From E44-bin46 sp964354655 (GTDB lineage: Bacteria; Chloroflexota; Dehalococcoidia; Dehalococcoidales; E44-bin46), in NCBI GenBank assembly GCA_964354655.1, contig CAYHAL010000018.1, forward strand, positions 1-25,475: 25,475 nucleotides of DNA, written 5' to 3'. The notes beneath the pieces were generated by a model that saw only the letters and a program-made list of their open reading frames with translations, had not been told where the DNA came from and ran no database searches. This document shows, piece after piece, positions 16,133 through 23,957 of this stretch. A program made the translations under genes and the position numbers. Within the stretch, counting starts at the first letter, position 1. Every line of letters begins with the position of its first letter.

Positions 16133-16491
16133 TACATCCTCTCTCTGAATTCAAATGGTCCGAGATTTAATTCAGCCCTCAATTGATTGACCGTCGCCAG
16201 AGCTTCCTGAAGTCCAGACATAGCCTCAGCCAATTGCTGTTCTGGGGTAACCTGCTGATATAAGCCATTAGCCTTTGCCCATTCCAGGTAATCATTCCAC
16301 AGCTTGGCTTTAGCCTGCTTGTAGCTTTCTTCCTCTTGAGCAGTTACCCCAACCGTCCGCTTTTTGGTGTAGAAGGCGGTGCTCAGGTTCTGGACAGCAA
16401 TCTCATACTCGCTGTCTTTTTGGAGCTTCTCCACCCGTTGGCTATCAGTCAAAGCCGAGGGTCGTTTTGGTCTCCAGATAGTTTCTACCAT
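16132..16491 (-). CDS. Small helical phage-operon protein
   Basis: From the ATG at 16491 this encodes 119 residues beginning MVETIWRPKRPS; this start is chosen because GGAGG lies five bases upstream, whereas the earlier ATG at 16503 has only a hairpin before it. The sequence is almost wholly helical: QRVEKLQKDSEYEIAVQNL, then EEESYKQAKAKLWNDYLEWAKANGL, and a Glu/Leu/Ala-rich coiled-coil end. No family is recognised. Position next to the capsid and repeat protein suggests an assembly chaperone or minor head protein, but that is a guess. Its stop overlaps the next start. Confidence 0.6.
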   Translation of the reverse strand: MVETIWRPKRPSALTDSQRVEKLQKDSEYEIAVQNLSTAFYTKKRTVGVTAQEEESYKQAKAKLWNDYLEWAKANGLYQQVTPEQQLAEAMSGLQEALATVNQLRAELNLGPFEFRERM

Positions 16492-16505
16492 ACTTACCTC
16501 CATTA

Positions 16506-16533
16506 GGGGGGAGGGCGGCTAAGCCCTCCCCCC
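16506..16533 (-). other. 11-bp perfect GC-rich hairpin between phage genes
   Basis: GGGGGGAGGGC (16506-16516) pairs perfectly with GCCCTCCCCCC (16523-16533) around a 6-base loop. It lies between the structural gene ending at 16544 and the ATG at 16503. No U-run follows, so it is probably not a terminator; it could be an mRNA stabiliser or processing boundary. Confidence 0.75.
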
Positions 16534-16543
16534 ACCCAAGCTA

Positions 16544-17050
16544 TTAGCTCAGGCTAATTTCTACCTCAAGTGTCCAGGTGCCGGTGGACTTAGTGCCCAA
16601 GCTGTCAACCTTTCGGTTGAGGCAAATGCTACTGGTTGAGTGCTTAACTACCCACTCGTTCCAGGCATAGTTAGCCTCGGTAGAGCCAAAGCTTGCCTTA
16701 AAGGTCGCCTTCTGGCTAGTAGAGGTAGGATAGCCAGACTCCATACCCTTATAGGTCTTATTGGTGGCTGCCTGTAGGTCGGTCTGGGTGGCGTTGGCAG
16801 CGGTATTGGAGTCACCTACGCCAATCCGGGCATTAGTATTATCGTAGTGGTTAGCCGAAGCACCGGTTACCAAGTCCCATATCTCGTCAATACCGGTGTT
16901 GAGCAGGCAGTTTCCCTCCCCCTCTATAACCTCATAAGGCGTAAACAGTCGGTGAAACTCGTCCTCTCGGCCTTGATAGGGCTCAATATCCTGGTGGTAC
17001 TTGCTGAGCCTATATCGGCATAGCCAGTTGGCTACTTCTTGTTTTTTCAC
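16544..17050 (-). CDS. Phage structural protein next to major capsid
   Basis: A 168-residue protein starting at a GTG (17050) with GGAGG seven bases upstream; a TTG further up, at 17092, would overlap the capsid gene and has no ribosome site. The sequence runs VKKQEVANWLCRYRLSKYHQ, then NCLLNTGIDEIWDLVTG, ARIGVGDSNTAANATQTDLQ, and a beta-rich end with NEWVVKHSTSSICLNRK and TGTWTLEVEIS. The GVGDSNTAANATQTDLQ segment recurs in my memory of capsid-linked phage proteins, so a head decoration or minor structural role fits. Its position directly after the major capsid gene supports this. Confidence 0.65.
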   Translation of the reverse strand: MKKQEVANWLCRYRLSKYHQDIEPYQGREDEFHRLFTPYEVIEGEGNCLLNTGIDEIWDLVTGASANHYDNTNARIGVGDSNTAANATQTDLQAATNKTYKGMESGYPTSTSQKATFKASFGSTEANYAWNEWVVKHSTSSICLNRKVDSLGTKSTGTWTLEVEISLS

Positions 17051-17075
17051 TTTTAACCTCCTATTCTGAGTTAGT

Positions 17076-17996
17076 CTAGTCCTGGATCCCAATTAGGGCA
17101 GCCGCCTTAACGGTGCTAAATAGAGCTAGGGAGACGTACCACTTAATCCTGGTCCTAGAGGCGTCTTTGGTCTCCAGTGAGCCGATAGGCTCTACCTGAA
17201 TGTGCCCGGGACTGGTTAAGCCGCAAAGCCCTCCCTCCCCGAACTGCATGGTGTAGATGGTGGAGCAGGTGCCACCTGTGGTCGCCGTCTCCACGCTGCC
17301 ATTAAGCACGTGGGTATCCAGAATCCAGTCGGAAGCGCCGATAGGGATACCATCCCATAGCTGGATGAAGTTGCCCCACTTATCCCGGTCAGTCTCCATC
17401 ATTCCCCCGGCTGCCCTGACTAGGGCGTTAATCTTGCGCCTGGAGCGACGGCTCATCAGCAGCATGTCGGGCTTGCCACCCTTTACCGTATCAATAAGCT
17501 CATCCAGCTTAGCTAGGGTAAGAGTGTCTCCGGTAGCCCCCATAGCTATTACCTGGTCGCTGGCAGTAGTAGTATTGATGAGCTTCCTAAGACCATCAAA
17601 CTGCTTGGTGTTAGTCGTCAAATCGCCATAGATGAAGGTCTCTTCGAACTTGCGCCTAAGCGCCTTGGTTTTAAGCTCAATAACTGCCGCCTCCAAATCC
17701 TGAATGTTACTTCGGGTGGCTTTGAGGAAATTATCAACATCGGCGTCTCCACCCATAATCTTCAGGTTTGCCGTTTTCTGCTCGAAGGTTGGGGTTGACT
17801 CCGCCCAGGGATCACCAACATCATAGAAATCAATGGTAGGTAAGGTCTTTTCCTGGTTATAGGTTAAACCATTACCCACAATCTCTATGAAGGGGAGTAG
17901 CTGGAGAATGGGTGAGTCCTTAATGATAGTCTCTACCACCCCTTGAAGTAGGATATCGTTTGACAGCTTGGCTGCCTCAGCTAGTGTTAGTGCCAT
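17076..17996 (-). CDS. Phage major capsid protein (HK97-fold type)
   Basis: A 306-residue protein in the normal size range. The N-terminus MALTLAEAAKLSNDILLQGVVETIIKDSP and a strand-rich FIEIVGNGLTYNQEK segment match the N-arm and spine region of HK97-type capsid proteins. EAAVIELKTKALRRKFEETFIYGD resembles the long spine helix. Later are LAKLDELIDTVKGGKPDMLLMSRR and a P-domain strand block ending KWYVSLALFSTVKAAALIGI. The gene follows a coiled-coil scaffold and portal, the standard head-module order. A strong AGGAGG precedes the ATG, which overlaps the scaffold stop (TAATG). The fold is inferred from pattern and context. Confidence 0.82.
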   Translation of the reverse strand: MALTLAEAAKLSNDILLQGVVETIIKDSPILQLLPFIEIVGNGLTYNQEKTLPTIDFYDVGDPWAESTPTFEQKTANLKIMGGDADVDNFLKATRSNIQDLEAAVIELKTKALRRKFEETFIYGDLTTNTKQFDGLRKLINTTTASDQVIAMGATGDTLTLAKLDELIDTVKGGKPDMLLMSRRSRRKINALVRAAGGMMETDRDKWGNFIQLWDGIPIGASDWILDTHVLNGSVETATTGGTCSTIYTMQFGEGGLCGLTSPGHIQVEPIGSLETKDASRTRIKWYVSLALFSTVKAAALIGIQD

Positions 17997-18454
17997 TATT
18001 TTTTACCTCCTATTGCGTATTGAATCTTTTCCCGCGGGGATAGAACTGATAGGTCAGGTGGTGTCCGCTGCGGAGCTCCGGCAGGAATCTTTGCCCCTGA
18101 AATTTCAGTCTCTAACCCCTGCCTCACCCGACTAATCAGGGTTTTAGCCTTGTTTAGTGACTCATTGATAGACTCAATAGTGTCGCCGGTGACGAGCTCC
18201 TCAAGCACTTCTGGATTTGCCTGAACCACTATAGCTTTGTAGCCGGCTACAGCCTTAGCCAGAGAATTCTTGATGGTGGTCAGCTTTCCATCCGACTCAG
18301 CTGCAGTCTGTTCAAGCTCGGTGATGCGGGCATTAGCCTTGGTTAACTCCTCATCCTTTTGAGCTACCAAGCCCTCGAGCTCGGTAATCCTTGGTGCTTG
18401 GCTCGGCTCTAGTTCCTCCCCTTCGGGATTTTGGTTTAGTTCATCATCTGCCAA
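17996..18454 (-). CDS. Phage scaffolding protein (coiled coil)
   Basis: From a TTG at 18454 this encodes 152 residues. TTG is chosen because AGGAGG lies about six bases upstream; the next TTG up (18481) gives a basic extension and no better site. The N-terminus is acidic (MADDELNQNPEGEELEPSQ), followed by a heptad-like coiled coil (ITELEGLVAQKDEELTKA, ARITELEQ) and a C-terminal region with LSPREKIQYAIGGKK. Scaffolds are internal, often coiled-coil, and encoded just before the major capsid gene, as here. Sequence similarity of scaffolds is usually low, so the call rests on features and position. Confidence 0.75.
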   Translation of the reverse strand: MADDELNQNPEGEELEPSQAPRITELEGLVAQKDEELTKANARITELEQTAAESDGKLTTIKNSLAKAVAGYKAIVVQANPEVLEELVTGDTIESINESLNKAKTLISRVRQGLETEISGAKIPAGAPQRTPPDLSVLSPREKIQYAIGGKK

Positions 18455-18470
18455 CTTTCTCCTCCTTTGG

Positions 18471-19940
18471 TTATTCCTCAATGCCTTCCGCCTGGGGCTC
18501 TAAAACTTTCCCTCTCCCTCTGCCCCTAGAGGATTTGGCATTAACCGGGTTCCCAGAAAAACCCTGGATTTTTCCGGGTGAATTAACCTCTTTATTCATC
18601 CTGAGGATAATTTCCCTTTCCTCAAGCCATCTATTAAACTCCATCTCTGGGTCTTTGACTCCCATCTCATCCATAGCCCGTCGCCTGGAGTGGACACCAT
18701 TCTGAATTAATATCTGCTCATTGGAAACTAGTCTGGTTAAATCCTGGGGTAGCACTGGACCCCAAACTACCCGCAAACGGTTATTACCAAAGCTCTCATT
18801 CTGATACTGCTCTAAGAGCTTCAAAATCAGCCGGTTCCTTCGGTTATAGGTGTCTGTCCTGATAAGCTGCTTTCGCTTCACCTTCTGTAGTAACGGCTGA
18901 AGCTCAATCTCAAGGGCTACCCCGGACAAGTCCCGCTCAGTGCCACCAAAGGCAGCTCGGGGCGATTCAGCTATATCATGCAGGATTCTGTACAGCAGGT
19001 TGACGTAATCTATGTGGAGCCTGACGCCACCACCTTGAAGCAAATCCAATAAGTAGGCTTTAGCATCTTCAGGTATATTCCAAACTGCCCCCGGTCTAAC
19101 CGCAATGTCTTCAGATTCTTCCACATTCTCTAAGACGGCAATGGGGTTGCCTGATAGCTCCAGTATTCGGGACAGTTGGCTCATTGCCCGATTAAGCTCC
19201 TGCTGGGGCTCCATAATCTGGGGTAAATCAGATATTCCCCAGAATTTCTTCGGCTCCCTCAGGTTGGGATAGATGATAAATGGGATAAAGCCATAGGGGT
19301 TGGGCTTCTTTTCTATCTGAGCATTATCTAGCCAGAGCTCAAATTCATTGGCGGTCCATAGTTCAACCACATTAGCCGTTTTGCCCTTGGGTTTTACTTT
19401 ATACAGGATTTCAACCTCATCCGAGGTCAGGTTATATTTTGAGGCTACCCTCCATACCCTGGAAGTATCATCCCCCAGCCACCAGGCGTAGATGCCTTGA
19501 ATATCAGGAGCGGTAATCCTGACCCTTTTTGTCTCTGTGTCCCAGATAACCTTAAAGCAAGCATCACCAAGAATGGCACAATCAATCTCGGTCTCAAAGT
19601 CGAGCTGTTCTAGGTTATTATCCTCATATATCTGATATAAGGCTTGCTCTGCCCGCCGGGCTCTGGCTCTAGCCTCATCCGAGTCCTCAACTGCCTCGAC
19701 GGTGAAGGTAATACCGGACATTAGATATGAGGTAATCTTATCTATAACCACCTTGGTGTAGTTAAAGGTCAGGCGTTTCTCGCCCCGCCAGGCGTAGCCT
19801 TGCCAGTGCCGACCGTTGTAGAAATCAAGGCGTTCTTTATAGCCCTTGAGCCGGTCTATATCACGATTGGTTAACTGTGAGGGGATAAAGCCGTCATCCA
19901 TTGGGTTCCGCGAAAGTCTTGATTTTTGGGGTAAATTCAT
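18471..19940 (-). CDS. Phage portal protein (SPP1 gp6-like)
   Basis: A 489-residue protein of normal portal length. The opening LKGYKERLDFYNGRHW and FNYTKVVIDKITSYLMSG match the SPP1 gp6-like portal entry region. GDACFKVIWDTETKRVRI, NPYGFIPFIIYPN and FWGISDLPQIMEPQQELNRAMSQL are the wing and clip strands, and IAESPRAAFGGTERDLSGVALEIELQPLLQKVKRKQ includes the portal-type helix. The end is basic and likely disordered. The ATG at 19940 overlaps the upstream HTH gene by 47 bases; an ATG at 19901 would give an 8-base ATGGATGA overlap and may be the true start. The gene order (HTH, portal, scaffold, capsid) fits a head module. Confidence 0.88.
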   Translation of the reverse strand: MNLPQKSRLSRNPMDDGFIPSQLTNRDIDRLKGYKERLDFYNGRHWQGYAWRGEKRLTFNYTKVVIDKITSYLMSGITFTVEAVEDSDEARARARRAEQALYQIYEDNNLEQLDFETEIDCAILGDACFKVIWDTETKRVRITAPDIQGIYAWWLGDDTSRVWRVASKYNLTSDEVEILYKVKPKGKTANVVELWTANEFELWLDNAQIEKKPNPYGFIPFIIYPNLREPKKFWGISDLPQIMEPQQELNRAMSQLSRILELSGNPIAVLENVEESEDIAVRPGAVWNIPEDAKAYLLDLLQGGGVRLHIDYVNLLYRILHDIAESPRAAFGGTERDLSGVALEIELQPLLQKVKRKQLIRTDTYNRRNRLILKLLEQYQNESFGNNRLRVVWGPVLPQDLTRLVSNEQILIQNGVHSRRRAMDEMGVKDPEMEFNRWLEEREIILRMNKEVNSPGKIQGFSGNPVNAKSSRGRGRGKVLEPQAEGIEE

Positions 19941-20232
19941 TCTTAGCCCTCTTTAGTGCCCTCTGCACCGTTCGCTGGCTGAGACCAAACGTTAGTGCCA
20001 GCTCCTTTATTCCCTTGCCATCATTGGTGGATAGCCTGGCAATCTCTCTGTCTCTCAAATGCTTAATGTAGTGCTGCTTGCCTCTTGGCTCATCATAGAT
20101 ACATTTTTGAAACGGGCAATTAAGGCAAGAGTCGGCAAACTCACAGCCTACGTCCTGGTAGTGGCAATACTCGGGTGGCAAATCTGGCTGTTCTGGATTT
20201 TCAGGAAAGTGGTTGGTTTTCTCTGGTTCCAT
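19894..20232 (-). CDS. Zinc-cluster HTH protein at head of phage operon
   Basis: From the ATG at 20232, with GGAAGG six bases upstream, the protein is 112 residues. The first half has a tight cysteine cluster (CHYQDVGCEFADSCLNCPFQKC) that could bind zinc or an iron-sulfur group, followed by DEPRGKQHYIKHLRDREI. The second half is a helix-turn-helix, IKELALTFGLSQRTVQRALKRAKNE. It could be a phage regulator or a small-terminase-like DNA binder, the latter because HTH proteins commonly precede portals. Neither can be settled here. Its promoter starts the structural operon. Confidence 0.65.
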   Translation of the reverse strand: MEPEKTNHFPENPEQPDLPPEYCHYQDVGCEFADSCLNCPFQKCIYDEPRGKQHYIKHLRDREIARLSTNDGKGIKELALTFGLSQRTVQRALKRAKNEFTPKIKTFAEPNG

Positions 20233-20250
20233 AGCTTGCCTTCCAAAGCC

Positions 20251-20280
20251 AGAATAGCACATATGTTCTACTCAAGTCAA
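20251..20280 (-). promoter_or_regulatory. Candidate promoter of phage structural operon
   Basis: On the minus strand TTGACT (20280-20275) and TATTCT (20256-20251) are 18 bases apart, matching consensus in 5 of 6 and 4 of 6 places. It lies 19 bases upstream of the chosen ATG at 20232. The divergent RHH promoter lies 49 bases away. Confidence 0.5.
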
Positions 20281-20328
20281 CAGTATTTTGTCGTTTTTGG
20301 CTTGAGGTTGAAAATCTAGGCAAAAGAC

Positions 20329-20357
20329 TTGACAAGGCAATTCTTGGCTAGTAAAAT
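20329..20357 (+). promoter_or_regulatory. Promoter of the ribbon-helix-helix gene
   Basis: TTGACA (20329-20334, perfect) and TAAAAT (20352-20357, 5 of 6) are separated by 17 bases. The -10 lies inside the first copy of a repeated GTAAAATWTAG element, so a bound repressor would cover the start region. Confidence 0.65.
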
Positions 20358-20381
20358 ATAGTCAAACCTTGTAAAATTTAG
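20349..20381 (+). repeat. Direct repeats WGTAAAATWTAG, candidate operator
   Basis: TAGTAAAATATAG (20349-20361) and TTGTAAAATTTAG (20369-20381) are 20 bases apart, two helical turns. The first overlaps the -10 box of the RHH gene and the second is in its leader. A third partial match (GTAAAATAT at 22184) lies before the second TIG gene. Ribbon-helix-helix proteins often bind such repeats. Confidence 0.5.
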
Positions 20382-20392
20382 GGAAGGTTATT

Positions 20393-20578
20393 ATGGAAAA
20401 GAAAATCATATCCGTGGAGATTCCGGAAAAACTGAAGGCTGCCGTGGACGTACTGGCGTCAAGGACGGCTAGAAAGAAGAACATACTTGTCGGGGCAAGT
20501 TTACACCACTTCTTGACTACTGGTAGCGAGCAGCAAGAGCAGATAATTAGTGAATATTTGAATGCCTATGTTGACTAA
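20393..20578 (+). CDS. Ribbon-helix-helix (CopG/Arc-like) regulator
   Basis: A 61-residue protein. KKIISVEIPEKLKAAVDVLASRTARKKNILVGASLHHFL fits the RHH fold: a beta strand with alternating polar and hydrophobic residues, then two helices. The length is typical. The ATG has a gggaagg site seven bases upstream, and the promoter overlaps a direct repeat that may be its own operator. The stop is followed after about 26 bases by the start of the first TIG protein, so they probably form one operon. No toxin-like gene is adjacent, so it is not obviously an antitoxin. Confidence 0.75.
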   Translation: MEKKIISVEIPEKLKAAVDVLASRTARKKNILVGASLHHFLTTGSEQQEQIISEYLNAYVD

Positions 20579-20604
20579 TACTGATATTAGTTAAGGAAAT
20601 GCGG

Positions 20605-22164
20605 ATGAAATATGCTAAAATCCTCCGAATACTGGCTATAGTGGCTACTTTATTTCTAGTAATAATGCTTATACCAGCCACACCAGCTTTGGCGGCACCT
20701 ATGATTACCCTATCTCCCACCTCTGGCTCACCAGGGACAAGGGTTATGGTAGAGGCAACAAACTTTGAGTCCTATAAGGGCGATAGCATATCCATCTTCT
20801 TTGGCGACAGGAAAGTTAAGACTTTAGTCGTTCCTGACAGCGGGGTTTTCACCATCCAGTTTAATGTTCCCGATGATGCTGTGCCGGGGGAAGTCTATGT
20901 TAGTGTTGGGGATGAGCAAGGCAATCCATTGGGGAACAGGCGGCTGTTTACTGTTGAGGAAATCCAGATTGAGGTGCACCCCAGGGATGGTGCTGTCGGC
21001 ACTGGGGTAACAATCAGCGGCACGGGTTTCTATGCTGGCGAGATGGTAGCTTTCTACTATGATGGGACGAGTGGGGGTACTGAGGTGGCTGGTCCTACTG
21101 GAGAGGTTAGCTACACCTTGGCTATTCCTTATAGTACTGCTGGCAATCACATTATTTCAGCCGAGGATATACTGGGCAACACTGGTGAAGCTGCCTTTAA
21201 GGTAGTTTCCTCCCTTGCCCTTAACCCGGCATCGGGGGCGCTTGGTGATAAGGTAACCGTCAGCGGCACCGGTTTCGGCGATAAAATTGATGTCACCGTT
21301 TACTTTGACAAGGCTGAGGTAGCGACAGGTAGGAGTGATAAATGCGGCAGTTTTGAAGTTGGGTTTAATGTGCCAGTTATGCCGTCAGGTACCTACGGCG
21401 TGGAGGTAGAGGATAGCGATGGCAATACAGCTAAGGCGGAGTTCACGGTAAGGGCTGGGGTTAGCCTTAGCCAATCTACGGGCAATGTTGGCACCACAGT
21501 CGGCGTTAGTGGTATAGGGTTCACCGTTGATGAGGTAGTAACTATTAAATATGATGATGCCCAGGTAGCTACGGCGGTTGCTGGTGTTAATGGTGCCTGT
21601 TCAATCACCTTTGATGTTCCGGCTAGTATCGGGGGAAATCATATCGTAACTGCTAGCGATGGCACCAATATTGTAAAATGCATCTTCACCATGGAGTCGG
21701 AAGCACCACTGGTACCGAGGCTTAAGCTACCCGAGGAGGGAACTAGAGCCGAGGCGGAGACGCGCTTTGACTGGGAGGGTGTTACTGATGACAGCCTTCC
21801 GGTAACCTATACCCTTCAGGTGGCTACAGATGGGGGCTTCGCTTCAGATTCTATAGTGTTGGAAAAGGCAGGTTTGACTAACTCAGACTACGCCATCACT
21901 AAGGGGGAGGAAAAGTTAAAGCCAAGGACAAAGGAAGCCCCCTACTACTGGAGGGTCAAGGCTATAGATGGCGCCTCTAATGAGAGCGGGTGGTCAGCCC
22001 TGGGGTCGTTCTATGTCGGCTCTCGCTTTGTCATGCCTAGAGGAGCTATATATGCCTTAATCGCCATCGGTGTCGGTTTTCTTGCCTTCTGGCTGGGAAG
22101 GAGGACGGCTTATTCTAGGGATTATAGGGATAACTATTCAGGGGGTTCTGGGAGCCAAGATTGA
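20605..22164 (+). CDS. TIG/IPT-repeat surface protein with C-terminal anchor, copy 1
   Basis: About 519 residues from the ATG at 20605; an ATG at 20599 is too close to the aagga ribosome site. The numbering here runs from the upstream ATG. The signal peptide spans 1-32, cut after PATPALA. Four TIG-like repeats follow (about 34-118, 119-203, 204-284, 285-367), each with a GTxVxVSGTGF motif and a closing GNTAxAxFTV strand. Residues about 370-475 resemble fibronectin III (FDWEGVTDDSLPVTYTLQVA, YYWRVKAIDGASNESGW). One membrane helix (about 479-497) and a short RR-containing tail anchor it outside the membrane. Adhesion or matrix function is likely but unproven. It is the second gene of the RHH operon. 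Confidence 0.8.
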   Translation: MKYAKILRILAIVATLFLVIMLIPATPALAAPMITLSPTSGSPGTRVMVEATNFESYKGDSISIFFGDRKVKTLVVPDSGVFTIQFNVPDDAVPGEVYVSVGDEQGNPLGNRRLFTVEEIQIEVHPRDGAVGTGVTISGTGFYAGEMVAFYYDGTSGGTEVAGPTGEVSYTLAIPYSTAGNHIISAEDILGNTGEAAFKVVSSLALNPASGALGDKVTVSGTGFGDKIDVTVYFDKAEVATGRSDKCGSFEVGFNVPVMPSGTYGVEVEDSDGNTAKAEFTVRAGVSLSQSTGNVGTTVGVSGIGFTVDEVVTIKYDDAQVATAVAGVNGACSITFDVPASIGGNHIVTASDGTNIVKCIFTMESEAPLVPRLKLPEEGTRAEAETRFDWEGVTDDSLPVTYTLQVATDGGFASDSIVLEKAGLTNSDYAITKGEEKLKPRTKEAPYYWRVKAIDGASNESGWSALGSFYVGSRFVMPRGAIYALIAIGVGFLAFWLGRRTAYSRDYRDNYSGGSGSQD

Positions 22165-22183
22165 AGTCTTTTTTATAAGTGAG

Positions 22184-22193
22184 GTAAAATATG
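22184..22193 (+). promoter_or_regulatory. Third copy of GTAAAATAT element
   Basis: GTAAAATATG resembles the GTAAAATATAG of the RHH promoter in 9 of 10 leading bases. It stands about 30 bases before the -10 of the second TIG gene, so the same regulator may act there. A chance match in AT-rich DNA cannot be excluded. Confidence 0.35.
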
Positions 22194-22200
22194 CTAACTT

Positions 22201-22228
22201 TTGTTATAGTTTAGCGTTATTGTATAAT
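22201..22228 (+). promoter_or_regulatory. Promoter of the second TIG protein
   Basis: TTGTTA (22201-22206, 4 of 6) and a perfect TATAAT (22223-22228) are 16 bases apart. Transcription should start about 22235, leaving room for the AGGAGG ribosome site at 22242-22247. Confidence 0.6.
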
Positions 22229-22253
22229 GATATTAAGGAGTAGGAGGTAAATT

Positions 22254-23936
22254 TTGGTGAAGATTGCAAAATTTTTTAGGATTCTAACCCTAGCTGCTAC
22301 TGTTTCTCTGCTATTGCTAGCCATCCCCGCCTCGCCAGCTCTGGCCTACGATGACGACATTGCTCTTGACCCTGAGCAAGGTGAAATCGGTGATACTATT
22401 GATTTTGATGGCACCGATTGGCCGCCAACTACATGTATCGACTCAACATGTACTTACTCTTATATTGATATCTATTTCTCCATCCAGGAAGCCGATATTG
22501 GTGATGACATTGACACCGAGGTTGAGACCTATCAGCGGGTAAAAACAGGCTATGAAGTTGGAGATGGTGACTTCACCACCTCTTTCAAGGTGCCAACCAG
22601 GCTTTCCACTGGCACGGACGACGAGGATGTTCACGGCGGTATCTATTACGTGTATGTCACAACCTATAAGGGGTCTGTCAGCAAAGACATAAAAGCCGTC
22701 GCTGAATTTATGGTAATCGCCGGTCAGATTGTGCTAAGCCCCACTCATGGTTTAGTCGGCACTGATGTTAAGATTACCGGTCAGTACTTCAGCGACCGGG
22801 AAGATATCTTTGTAACCTGCGATGATAACGACGTAGATATAAAGAGTGGTGATGAGACGACTACCAGCGCTGGTGGGTTTACCACCCATATCCTTATTCC
22901 TTACGCAACTGCCGGTGAGCATACCATAGCTGTTGAGGATGAGTCTGGGCATATTGCTGAAGCTACTCTTACTGTTGAGCCCAAGATAGCTGTTGGTGCC
23001 ACCGAAGGCAAGAAAGGTGATACCGTGGAAGTTACCGGGACTGGTTTCGGTGGAGAGGTAGGGGTAGATATTAGCCTTGATGGCAGTGTTGTTGGCAGTG
23101 GTGACACTAATGAGTCTGGCAGCTTTACCGCTAGCTTTGAGGTGCCTGATATTGAAAAAGGTAGCTATGAGCTTAAGGTTGAGGATGATGATGGTAATGA
23201 GGGTACAGCGGCGTTCACTGTATTCATAGCCACTAAAGTCACCATCAACCCGGTTACCACCCAGGCTTCAGCCGGTCATGTCGGCACGGATGTTACTATT
23301 GGCGGTGTCGGCTTTGAACCCAACACTGACGTAATCATCACCTACGAAACCACGCCGGTTGTAGTCGCTACTACGAGCACTGATGACGAAGGAGCTTTTA
23401 GTGCTACCTTCAAGGCACCCAAGAGTCAGTCCGGGAAGCACACTATCACCGCTAGTGACGGCATTAATTCCTTAACCATGGACTTTTATATGGAATCAAC
23501 GCCACCGCCGGTACCTGAGCTATTACTACCACAAATTGATGTTAAGACAGTATCGCCGGTACACTTTGACTGGGAGGACGTTACTGATGACAGCCCTCCG
23601 GTAATCTATGTCCTTCAGGTGGCTATTGATGAAGATTTCACCTCTGCTTCTATAGTCTTAGACAAGCCGGGCTTGACCAACTCGGAGTACACCCTTACTG
23701 AAGCGGAAAAGCTAGAGCCGAGGAAGAAGGAAACCCCTTACTATTGGAGGGTGAAGGTTATAGACAGTGCCTCTAATGAGAGCGCATGGTCATCTTTAAG
23801 TTCGTTCTATACTGGCGGCGGCTTGGGCGGCATCACCTTACCCAGTTGGATTTGGTATGTATGGGTGGCGTTAGCTGCTGTGATAGCCGGTTTTATTGGC
23901 TACTGGATGGGTAAGCGGACCGCCACTCACTATTGA
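22254..23936 (+). CDS. TIG/IPT-repeat surface protein with C-terminal anchor, copy 2
   Basis: A 560-residue paralog of the preceding protein. The start is TTG at 22254 (or GTG at 22257), set by AGGAGG 6-9 bases upstream. A signal peptide ends at PASPALA (31). Residues 32-155 are a divergent first domain with two cysteines (CIDSTC) and an acidic composition. Three TIG-like repeats follow (LSPTHGLVGTDVKITG, VGATEGKKGDTVEVTGTGF, AGHVGTDVTIGGVGF). Then come the same fibronectin-like domain (FDWEDVTDDSPPVIYVLQVA) and a membrane helix near 533-553 with a short basic tail. The paired C-terminal halves are far more alike than the N-terminal ones. It has its own promoter and ends at a large palindrome. 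Confidence 0.8.
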   Translation: MVKIAKFFRILTLAATVSLLLLAIPASPALAYDDDIALDPEQGEIGDTIDFDGTDWPPTTCIDSTCTYSYIDIYFSIQEADIGDDIDTEVETYQRVKTGYEVGDGDFTTSFKVPTRLSTGTDDEDVHGGIYYVYVTTYKGSVSKDIKAVAEFMVIAGQIVLSPTHGLVGTDVKITGQYFSDREDIFVTCDDNDVDIKSGDETTTSAGGFTTHILIPYATAGEHTIAVEDESGHIAEATLTVEPKIAVGATEGKKGDTVEVTGTGFGGEVGVDISLDGSVVGSGDTNESGSFTASFEVPDIEKGSYELKVEDDDGNEGTAAFTVFIATKVTINPVTTQASAGHVGTDVTIGGVGFEPNTDVIITYETTPVVVATTSTDDEGAFSATFKAPKSQSGKHTITASDGINSLTMDFYMESTPPPVPELLLPQIDVKTVSPVHFDWEDVTDDSPPVIYVLQVAIDEDFTSASIVLDKPGLTNSEYTLTEAEKLEPRKKETPYYWRVKVIDSASNESAWSSLSSFYTGGGLGGITLPSWIWYVWVALAAVIAGFIGYWMGKRTATHY

Positions 23937-23957
23937 GAGTAAGATAACCTTACCCCC

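Noticed and set aside
16506..16533. Hairpin as an intrinsic terminator
   Set aside because: No U-run follows on the transcribed strand, so it is listed as a hairpin only.
17051..17092. TTG start of the structural protein next to the capsid
   Set aside because: It overlaps the capsid gene and has no ribosome site, while the GTG at 17050 has GGAGG at a good distance.
20393..20578. RHH protein as antitoxin of a toxin-antitoxin pair
   Set aside because: The following gene is a large signal-peptide surface protein and no small toxin-like ORF is adjacent.
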